Origin: Thermoleophilia bacterium
GTDB taxonomy: Bacteria > Actinomycetota > Thermoleophilia > Gaiellales > Gaiellaceae
DNA length: 47,903 bases
NCBI GenBank assembly: GCA_016844515.1
Contig: JAERMP010000001.1
Coordinates: 1-47,903, forward strand
Direction of reading: 5' to 3'
Made by a program: the position numbers and the translations under genes. Numbering within the stretch: position 1 is the stretch's first letter; the number at the start of each line of letters is the position of its first letter. The notes below the pieces were generated by a model. The model was not told where the DNA came from. It saw only the letters and a list, made by a program, of their open reading frames with translations, and ran no database searches. Below are positions 41,986-47,903 of this stretch, one piece after another.

Positions 41986-42011
41986 GGCCGCATACCAGAA
42001 GGTATGTGGCC
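41986..42011 (-). terminator. Hairpin between adaptor and ATPase genes
   Basis: An 11-pair stem (41986-41996 with 42001-42011, one G-U pair) and an AGAA tetraloop. It lies within the 170-base gap between the MacA-like adaptor stop and the ATPase start. It could attenuate read-through or protect the upstream transcript's 3' end. No U-tract is seen. Confidence 0.45.
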
Positions 42012-42086
42012 GACTGAGGACGACGGCATGCGCTGTGTTCGCAGCCGCGCGAAGTGGTGGCGTACTTCCCGGAGCGACCACTACCC

Positions 42087-43844
42087 TCACGCTCCGCCCC
42101 CGCCGCTCGGCTCCTCCAGGACCACGCGCTCGCCGGCGCGAAGCCCCTTGACGATCTCGACGAACTTGTTGTTCGCGAGCCCGAGCTTCACCTGCCGGGC
42201 AACCGGCTGGCCCGAAGCGTCCAGGACCATCACGGTCGCCTCACCACCGTCCTGCGTGACGAACTCCAGCGGGACCTGCACGACGTTCTGGCGGTTCGCG
42301 ACGATGATGCGAACGCTGACGTTCATGCCCGGCTTCAGACCAGGGGCATTGGTAAGCCCGACCTGGACGGGGAAGGTCACGACGCCGCCCGCGTTGGTTC
42401 CCGTGAGTGCCGCAAAGAGCACCTCGCCGGGGAAGGACTCGCCGCCGAGCGCATCCACGCTCACGGTTGCCTTCTGGCCCTGCTTCACCATCGCGATGTC
42501 GAACTCGCTCAGGTCGACTCTCACCTCGAGGCGATCGAGATCGGCCATTGAGACAATCGGCGTACGCGGGTCGACCGGTGCGCCCAGCGTCGTGAGCAGG
42601 GCCGTGACCGTGCCCGCCCGCGGCGCGCGAACCGTTAGCGGCCCGGCAGCAGCGCGCGCACTCGAGTGACGAGCCTCAGCCGTGTTGACCTTGAGGTGCG
42701 CAAGCGCGATGTCGGTCGCCGAGGCGGGCCCACGGCGAGCGCGCAGCACCGCGAGCTCCGCTTCGGCGCGGCGAATATCCAGCCGGGCCGATGTGACATC
42801 GCTCGCGTGTGGCGACGAGAGAAGCTGACTGAGCCGCGCGTTGGCCGCGTCGACGGCCTGGCGGGCGGCTTTCAGTGCCGTAGAGCTCGGGCCAGCTTGC
42901 AGCCGGCGGAGGTCGACCCGCGCTCGCTCGAGCTCGAGGCGCGCAGCGGTCACGTCAGCCGGATGGGCCGGAGCCAGTAGCCGCTCGAGCTTCAAGCGGG
43001 CGGCATTGATGGCCGCCTTCGCGGCGTCGATCTCCTTCTTCGTCACGGGCTGGGTCCGGTCGCTTCGCACCAGTGCCTCGAGATCCGCCTCTGCCTTCTT
43101 CAGCTCCGCTTGCGCAGCGGCAACATCGGCCGCATTCGGCGGAGCGAGAACCCGATCGAGACGAGCTTGCGCCAACTCCACGCCTAGCCGAGCGAGTTCG
43201 AGCGCCTCGGAGCGTGCCTGCGACGTCCCTCCCTGGATCGTCTCGAGATCCGCCTCCGCACGCCTGAGGTCGAGCCGCACCGAACTCACATCAGCGGCCC
43301 GCGGTGGAGCGAGCAGCCGCGCGAGCCGCGAGCGAGCCGACGCCACGGCGGCACGACCTGCGACGAACTCCGCCCTCGTGGGCGGAATGCCCTTCGAGGG
43401 ATCGCTCGTCCGCTTTTGCCGCAGTTCGAGTTGTGCCGTTGCGAGATCGACCTGTGCCTGCCTGATTCCGGCCGCCGAGAGACCCCCGTCGTCCAGAAGG
43501 GTGATCGGCTGGCCCGCGGCGACCGTGTCGCCCGGTGTAACGAGGAAGACGCTGATCTGTCCGCTCGCCTGCGGGAACACCACGAATCCGGAGCTTTCTC
43601 CCGCTGCAGCACCGCCGGCCGGCTGCGTCGAAGCCCCGATACCCGACTGGACGATCTGGCCGACGCCGCCAACCGTCACGGTGAGGTCGCCGCGCGTTAC
43701 GTTCACGCCGACCGGCGCGGCAGCCTCTGCGGTCCCGCCGTGCAACCGCCAGGCGCCGGCAACGGTTCCGATCGCGGCAAGGACGACGACGAACACGATC
43801 AGCCGCCTCACCGATCCAACCGCATACCCGCCTTCACCGATCAT
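42087..43844 (-). CDS. MacA/HlyD-like efflux adaptor with long repetitive coiled coil
   Basis: 585 residues from ATG 43844 (GAGGAGG six bases upstream). Signal anchor RLIVFVVVLAAIGTVAGAW, then lipoyl/barrel halves: SGQISVFLVTPGDTVAAGQP and, after the coil, LTVRAPRAGTVTALLTTLGA; the C-terminal barrel continues MVKQGQKATVSVDALG to VEIVKGLRAGERVVLEEP-like sequence. Between them (~150-390) are about four repeats of ~60 residues, each with RL-RLLAPP--ADV followed by RLDLRRAEADLE-type helix. Most MacA adaptors are ~370 residues; the extra length is all in this hairpin. It links the ABC pump to the outside and starts the operon. Confidence 0.9.
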   Translation of the reverse strand: MIGEGGYAVGSVRRLIVFVVVLAAIGTVAGAWRLHGGTAEAAAPVGVNVTRGDLTVTVGGVGQIVQSGIGASTQPAGGAAAGESSGFVVFPQASGQISVFLVTPGDTVAAGQPITLLDDGGLSAAGIRQAQVDLATAQLELRQKRTSDPSKGIPPTRAEFVAGRAAVASARSRLARLLAPPRAADVSSVRLDLRRAEADLETIQGGTSQARSEALELARLGVELAQARLDRVLAPPNAADVAAAQAELKKAEADLEALVRSDRTQPVTKKEIDAAKAAINAARLKLERLLAPAHPADVTAARLELERARVDLRRLQAGPSSTALKAARQAVDAANARLSQLLSSPHASDVTSARLDIRRAEAELAVLRARRGPASATDIALAHLKVNTAEARHSSARAAAGPLTVRAPRAGTVTALLTTLGAPVDPRTPIVSMADLDRLEVRVDLSEFDIAMVKQGQKATVSVDALGGESFPGEVLFAALTGTNAGGVVTFPVQVGLTNAPGLKPGMNVSVRIIVANRQNVVQVPLEFVTQDGGEATVMVLDASGQPVARQVKLGLANNKFVEIVKGLRAGERVVLEEPSGGGGA

Positions 43845-43923
43845 CAACTACCTCCTCTCGTCATCTCCAGAGATGCTGGAGGTACGAGATGAGAGCGCGA
43901 TGAGTCGCCACATCTCGCGGGCT

Positions 43924-43968
43924 CGTCATGCCGTAGGTCATGAGTTCGAGCCCTGCACGCCCGTCTTG
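43924..43968 (+). repeat. Decayed tRNA 3'-half fragment, copy 4
   Basis: GTCATGCCGTAGGTCATGAG then TTCGAGCCCTGCACGCCCGTC aligns with the tRNA-Asp 3' half with several substitutions and one gap. The T-arm can no longer pair, so it is not a working tRNA. Same orientation as the other copies. It lies just upstream of the MacA-like operon start. A fragment of another tRNA cannot be excluded. Confidence 0.55.
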
Positions 43969-43993
43969 TGAGCAGGCCGGTGGTGTGGGACCT

Positions 43994-45913
43994 ATGATCG
44001 TGTCCATCCGCCGGACGCTCTTCATCGCACTTGCCGCACTTGCGTTCCTCGCGGCGCCGGCGGCCGCGGCAGACATCGCAGACGAGACGGCACTCGCCGA
44101 GCGCTACGCCCCGGTCGTCCGGCTCGTCGAGCAGGCCCAGGACTGCGGGTACGGGGAACCGTACGAGCCGATCGACGTCGACGCGCTCTTCGACGAGCCA
44201 ACGGTCTCGCTGCGCGGACCGTGGAACCAGACCGACCTGGTCAAGATCGCTCCGACGGCGGCGAACCTCGACGGCCTCTACGAGTACCACCTCGATTTCC
44301 CCGGGAGCGCGCTCGACCCCGGATGTGCCTACGAGCAGTGGGCGAAGCGCCTGACGGAGGGGAAGGCGTCGACCGCCTACGCACACGTCGCGACCGACCC
44401 CAACCACCCCGGCCAGCTCGCGCTCCAGTACTGGCTCTACTACCCGTTCAACGACTGGAACAACACCCACGAAGGCGACTGGGAGATGGTCCAGCTCGTC
44501 TTCGACACCGGCGACCCCCGCGAGGCGCTCTCGCGCGAGCCGGTTTCTGTGGGGTTCAGCCAGCATGAGGGCGGCGAGCGCGCGACCTGGGACGACGACA
44601 AGCTGGAAGTCGTCGAGGGCACCCACCCGGTCGTGTATCCAGGCGCCGGATCGCACGCGAACTACTACGAGCCGGCGTTGCATCTCGGGAGCTCGGGCGC
44701 GGAGGGCGTGGGATGCGACGACACGACCGGGCCGTCGTCCGAGATTCGCCCTCTCGTGCGGACGATACCAAGCGATCCCGTGGAGGCAGAGGCGGCGTTC
44801 CCGTGGATCGCCTATGAGGGACGCTGGGGCGAGCTCCAGCCGGCGTTCTTCAACGGCCCGACCGGACCGAACCTCAAGACGCAGTGGACGGAGCCGATCC
44901 GCTGGTCGGAGGGGTGGCGCGAAGAGGCCTATGCGGTACCCGCGGGTGGCGCCCTCGGAACCGGAGCGACCGACTTCTTCTGCGAGGCGGTGGCCGCCGG
45001 CTCCAACGCGATACGGCGAATGGCGGAGGATCCGCGTCCGGTCTTCGTCGCGCTCCTCGTGCTCCTCGTTCTCCTCGTGCTCGGGATCTCGCGCGCAACC
45101 TGGCGGCCGTCGACACCGCTCCGGCTCGCCCGTCGCCGAGCGTGGGGACAGATCCTCGCCGCATCCGCGCGGATGTACGTCAGACGGATGCGGCTGTTCG
45201 TCGGAATCGGCGTCCTCTTCATCCCGATCTCCATCCTCGTAACGGTCTTCCAGGCTGGCTTCCTGCGCGTGTCGCAGGTCGCCGGGATCGAGACCGAGGC
45301 GGAGAGCGGCGGGCTCCTGGTTCTCCTCGTGCTCACCATCAGTACCGCGTTGACCCTGCTCGGCGTCTCACTCGTCACGGCCGCGACGACGCGGGCGCTG
45401 GTCGAGATCGATCAAGGCCGCGGGATCGGGCCGGTTCGCGCGTATCGACTCGCAGTCGACAACATCCGACCGCTCCTCGGCGCGCTCGTGATTGCCGTCT
45501 TCGTCGTCTCGCTCCTCGCGACCTCGGTCTTTCTCGTCCCGATTGCGATCTGGCTCGCCGTTCGCTGGGCGCTGTTCGTGCCTGCGGCCGAGCTGGAGAA
45601 CCTCTCAGGAATCGCGTCACTCCGCCGAAGCGGTCGGCTCGTGCGCCAGGCATGGCTCAAGGTGGGCTCACTGACCATCGTCGGTGGCGCGCTCGCTCTC
45701 GCCGCCGGGCCCTTCGTCGGTGCGCTGCTCATCTTCGTGACAAGCATTCCGTTCGCGTTCATCAACCTGATCGCGGGGCTCGTCTACGCCGTGACGATGC
45801 CGTTCGTCGCGCTTGCCACGGCGTACGTCTACTTCGACACGCGAGTCCGCGATGAGCTCGCGCCCGAGCACGAGCCGGGCGAGCTCCCGGCCGAGATTCA
45901 GCTCTCGGGGTAA
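43994..45913 (+). CDS. Vps62-like domain protein with C-terminal polytopic membrane domain
   Basis: 639 residues from ATG 43994. A signal peptide (TLFIALAALAFLAAPAAAAD) is followed by ~300 extracytoplasmic residues with AERYAPVVRLVEQAQDCGYG, ALQYWLYYPFNDWNNTHEGD, WEMVQLVF and HPVVYPGAGSHANYY. These phrases match the Vps62/DUF946-type domain of fungi, plants and some bacteria, whose function is not well established. A membrane helix (~350-371) leads to a second domain with about six helices (TALTLLGVSLVTAATTRALV, IASLRRSGRLVRQAWLKVGS) resembling the membrane domain of some glycerophosphodiesterases. The fusion is unusual. It is monocistronic by position, near the second small-protein cassette. 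Confidence 0.75.
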   Translation: MIVSIRRTLFIALAALAFLAAPAAAADIADETALAERYAPVVRLVEQAQDCGYGEPYEPIDVDALFDEPTVSLRGPWNQTDLVKIAPTAANLDGLYEYHLDFPGSALDPGCAYEQWAKRLTEGKASTAYAHVATDPNHPGQLALQYWLYYPFNDWNNTHEGDWEMVQLVFDTGDPREALSREPVSVGFSQHEGGERATWDDDKLEVVEGTHPVVYPGAGSHANYYEPALHLGSSGAEGVGCDDTTGPSSEIRPLVRTIPSDPVEAEAAFPWIAYEGRWGELQPAFFNGPTGPNLKTQWTEPIRWSEGWREEAYAVPAGGALGTGATDFFCEAVAAGSNAIRRMAEDPRPVFVALLVLLVLLVLGISRATWRPSTPLRLARRRAWGQILAASARMYVRRMRLFVGIGVLFIPISILVTVFQAGFLRVSQVAGIETEAESGGLLVLLVLTISTALTLLGVSLVTAATTRALVEIDQGRGIGPVRAYRLAVDNIRPLLGALVIAVFVVSLLATSVFLVPIAIWLAVRWALFVPAAELENLSGIASLRRSGRLVRQAWLKVGSLTIVGGALALAAGPFVGALLIFVTSIPFAFINLIAGLVYAVTMPFVALATAYVYFDTRVRDELAPEHEPGELPAEIQLSG

Positions 45914-45918
45914 CCGAG

Positions 45919-45933
45919 CCGCGGGCGCCGCGG
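45919..45933. terminator. Possible hairpin between convergent genes
   Basis: CCGCGG-GCG-CCGCGG (45919-45933) lies five bases after the Vps62-like gene stop, in the 79-base convergent gap. It can form a six-pair stem with a three-base loop, but such palindromes are common in G+C-rich DNA and there is no U-tract. Confidence 0.3.
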
Positions 45934-45992
45934 CGGCGGAAGCCACGCGTCGGGGCTCCCGCTCCCACGGCTGAGACGATCACGCGTCGGGG

Positions 45993-46379
45993 TCAGAAGG
46001 ACGCCCGCGCGGTGCAAACTTCGCCGGACGGGCTCGTCGCCCTCGCCCTGAAGGTGTCTGCGCCCGAGGTGTTCGGAGCCAGGATCCGCGCCTCGAACGA
46101 CCCGCTCGGCGCCTTCGTCACGCGTGTCATGCGGGCACGCTGCCTGCCGTTCTGGTTGAGGGCGATAGTCCAGCGCACACCGTTTCGGTTCTGGTCGACC
46201 TCGAACTCGACCTCGATCCGCCCGTCCTCCTCGCTCAGCTTGAGCTTCGAAGTACTGGCCTTCGTACAGGTACCTGCGACGCGGACATCGCCGCGCTTTG
46301 CCACACCAGCCGGGACAACCGCCAGCGCGACGGCCAGGCCGAGCGCGGCAATCACGATGCTCCTACCCCAGGTGCTCAT
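45993..46379 (-). CDS. Small exported two-cysteine protein, paralogue 3
   Basis: 128 residues from ATG 46379 with AAGGGG six bases upstream; the longer frame starting at 46481 adds no signal peptide. Signal peptide SIVIAALGLAVALAVVPAG, then the family domain: GTCTKASTSKLKLSEEDG, RIEVEFEVDQNRNGVRW, NGRQRARMTRVTKAPSGSFE and the closing SPSGEVCTARASF. Both cysteines match those of paralogues 1 and 2. Divergent from the second sensor kinase, exactly as paralogue 1 is from the first. Function unknown; the duplication with its kinase argues for a joint role. Confidence 0.8.
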   Translation of the reverse strand: MSTWGRSIVIAALGLAVALAVVPAGVAKRGDVRVAGTCTKASTSKLKLSEEDGRIEVEFEVDQNRNGVRWTIALNQNGRQRARMTRVTKAPSGSFEARILAPNTSGADTFRARATSPSGEVCTARASF

Positions 46380-46533
46380 CTCGATCCCCTTTCGTTCCTC
46401 GTTGATCACTGGCTCGAGACTGCCGACGCGGAAGTCCCGCTCGCAATCGGACCTTGGTCGTACGCCGTTGTCCGACCCCATCGCCCGCCGCGATACTCAG
46501 ATCGCCGACGCCATGCCCGGCGTGGGAAACCTC
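46380..46533. promoter_or_regulatory. Second divergent promoter region
   Basis: 154 bases between paralogue 3 and the second kinase. It holds GACCTTGGTC at 46450-46459, which matches 7 of 10 positions of the GTCCTAGGAC palindrome and keeps the outer pairing GACC/GGTC. It could be a diverged operator for the regulator of this cassette. The match is weak on its own; its position makes it worth noting. Confidence 0.35.
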
Positions 46534-47877
46534 ATGCTGAGACTTCGCCGTCCCACCGATCGGAGCAGCGCTGCCCAAGAGGCGCCGTCGGTCACGGCCG
46601 CCGTCGCACAGTTCGCAGCGGCCGGGCTCATCGCACTCGCCGTGTTCCTGGCCGGATCCCTGTTCGTCCTTCGCGACCTCGGCCGCAGTGAAGCACTCCG
46701 AGACGCTCGCCAGTTCGCCGTCCTCACGGGGCAGGGAATCGTGGAGCCCGAGGTGAGCGTCGCCCTGCTCGCAGGCGATCGGGCGGCGATCGATCGGATC
46801 GAGCGGATCGTTCAGGAGCGCGTGCTCGGCGAGCGCATCGTGCGCATCAAGATCTGGACGAGAGACGGCCAGATCGTCTACTCGGACGAGCCTCGCCTGA
46901 TCGGGTCCGTCCACCCACTCGAGACGTCCAAGCTCGACGTGCTTCGGACCGGTCGCACCAGAGCCGAACTCAGCGACCTAGCCGGCCCGGAGAACCGCTT
47001 CGAGCGCGGTCAAGGCGACCTGTACGAGGTCTACCTGCCGATTCGCACGCCGAACGGAACGCCGCTCCTGTTCGAGACCTACCAGCGAGGGAGCTCCGTC
47101 ACCTCGACCGGACGCCGGATCTGGCTTCCATTCGCCGGGCTCCTGCTCGTCAGCCTCGTCCTCCTCTGGCTCGTCCAGGTGCCGCTGGCCTGGCGACTCG
47201 CGGATCGGCTACGCCGCAGCCAGCTCGAGCGCGAAGCCCTCCTCGTTCGAGCGGTCGAGGCGTCCGCCGACGAGCGCAGACGGATCGCGGCCAACCTCCA
47301 TGACGGCGTCGTACAGGATCTCGCCGGCATCTCGTACTCGCTGAGCGCGGCCGCCGAGGGGACAGATCCCGTGCCACCCACACCTCTGCGAGCAACGCTT
47401 CACGAAGCGGCGACGGGGACGCGGCACGCGATGCGGCGCCTCCGCTCGCTCCTCGTCGAGATCCATCCCCCGAACCTGCGCGCGGCCGGGCTGGAGGCCG
47501 CTCTCGAGGATCTTCTTTCGCCTCTGCCTGGACGCGGAATTGCGACCACCCTCTCGGTCGGAGACGCCCTGCAGCTTTCCGACGAGACGGAGCTGCTGTT
47601 CTACCGCGCAGCCGGAGAGGCGATCCGGAACGTCGAGCGCCACGCTCGTGCGACGGAGCTTTCCGTGCGGGTCGCTCGTGAGCGCGGCGTGGCGCGGCTC
47701 GAGATCGTGGACAACGGCGTGGGCTTCACGGAAGCCGGGCGCGAGCAGAGGCGCACCGCTGGGCATGTGGGTCTCTCCCTCCTGGAGGAGCTCGCAGCGA
47801 GAATGCACGGGACGCTCGAGGTGCAGTCGGCCCTCGGCGCGGGGACGTCGTTCGTGCTGGAGGTCGCGTACACGTGA
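46534..47877 (+). CDS. NarL-type sensor histidine kinase, second copy
   Basis: 447 residues from ATG 46534. This start is chosen because the distance to the shared APSV block and to the phospho-acceptor is then identical to the first kinase; His256 in RIAANLHDGVVQDLAGISYS falls at the same residue. Helix at ~23-46, outside domain with RIVQERVLGERIVRIKIWTR, VYSDEPRLIG and RFERGQGDLYEVY, helix at ~200-222, then AAGEAIRNVERHAR and VDNGVGFTEAGRE. Conservation with the kinase at 35808 runs the full length, including the sensor domain. Divergent from small-protein paralogue 3 and coupled to the next regulator by GTGA. Confidence 0.9.
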   Translation: MLRLRRPTDRSSAAQEAPSVTAAVAQFAAAGLIALAVFLAGSLFVLRDLGRSEALRDARQFAVLTGQGIVEPEVSVALLAGDRAAIDRIERIVQERVLGERIVRIKIWTRDGQIVYSDEPRLIGSVHPLETSKLDVLRTGRTRAELSDLAGPENRFERGQGDLYEVYLPIRTPNGTPLLFETYQRGSSVTSTGRRIWLPFAGLLLVSLVLLWLVQVPLAWRLADRLRRSQLEREALLVRAVEASADERRRIAANLHDGVVQDLAGISYSLSAAAEGTDPVPPTPLRATLHEAATGTRHAMRRLRSLLVEIHPPNLRAAGLEAALEDLLSPLPGRGIATTLSVGDALQLSDETELLFYRAAGEAIRNVERHARATELSVRVARERGVARLEIVDNGVGFTEAGREQRRTAGHVGLSLLEELAARMHGTLEVQSALGAGTSFVLEVAYT

Positions 47878-47903
47878 TTCGGATCGTGATCGCAGACGAC
47901 CAC
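47874..47903 (+). CDS. LuxR-family response regulator, 5' end only (cut by window)
   Basis: Only ten codons are in the window: GTG start overlapping the kinase stop (GTGA), then IRIVIADDH, the first strand and acidic pair of a receiver domain. The matching start in the first cassette reads IRLLIADDH, so the second cassette repeats the order small protein, kinase, regulator. Whether a linker-type small protein follows, as in cassette 1, lies outside the window. Confidence 0.8.
   Translation, partial: MIRIVIADDH

Overview
The window looks like a chromosomal segment of a high-G+C actinobacterium. Thermoleophilia (Solirubrobacterales or Gaiellales relatives) is my best guess, but that is inferred from gene content, not from a marker gene. 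Supporting signs are very high third-position G+C, frequent GTG starts, long strings of ATGA/GTGA-overlapping genes, a MarP-like periplasmic protease, an F420-type PPOX protein, and four NarL/LuxR-type two-component systems (one cut by the window end).

Layout. (1) 1-2067: the 3' end of a methylenetetrahydrofolate reductase-type gene, a bidirectional terminator, a MarP-like protease and an intact tRNA-Asp(GTC). (2) 2068-43970: a mosaic punctuated by four same-orientation copies of the 3' half of that tRNA (7534, 9264, 39914 and a decayed one at 43924). Between the copies lie a LiaFSR-like envelope-stress module with an MMPL exporter (2357-7179), a deoxyribosyltransferase/QueF/F420-oxidoreductase trio (7670-8998), a long central block, and a MacA-MacB-type efflux operon (39986-43844). 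No integrase gene is present. I read this as successive integrations at the tRNA-Asp 3' end, now mostly fixed.

Central block. On the minus strand a kinase-regulator pair (23054-21244) precedes an operon running 21050 to 9325. It encodes a urea/short-chain-amide ABC importer (binding protein, permease, permease-ATPase fusion, ATPase), an amidase, a type II haloacid dehalogenase and three different AMP-forming CoA ligases. The likely logic is to import an amide, hydrolyse it (possibly dehalogenate it) and activate the acid as a CoA thioester. Next are remnants of a phoD-type phosphatase and a frameshifted, truncated methylglyoxal synthase. An eight-gene, translationally coupled glycan operon (35105 to 23784) follows. 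It encodes an ABC exporter fused to an APH-like kinase domain, two GT4 glycosyltransferases, a heparinase II/III-like enzyme, a second APH-like kinase, a MurG-like glycosyltransferase, a deacetylase-like protein and a sugar-nucleotide epimerase.

The most novel-looking system is a duplicated signalling cassette (35241-38321 and 45993-47903). A small exported two-cysteine protein is divergent from a NarL-type sensor kinase with an unrecognised extracytoplasmic domain, followed by a LuxR-type regulator. A third copy of the small protein, carrying a Gly-Ser linker, lies after the first regulator. A perfect 10-bp palindrome occurs both in the first divergent promoter and just upstream of that third copy. 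Between the two cassettes sit a MurG-like glycosyltransferase, the efflux operon and a Vps62-like surface/membrane protein.
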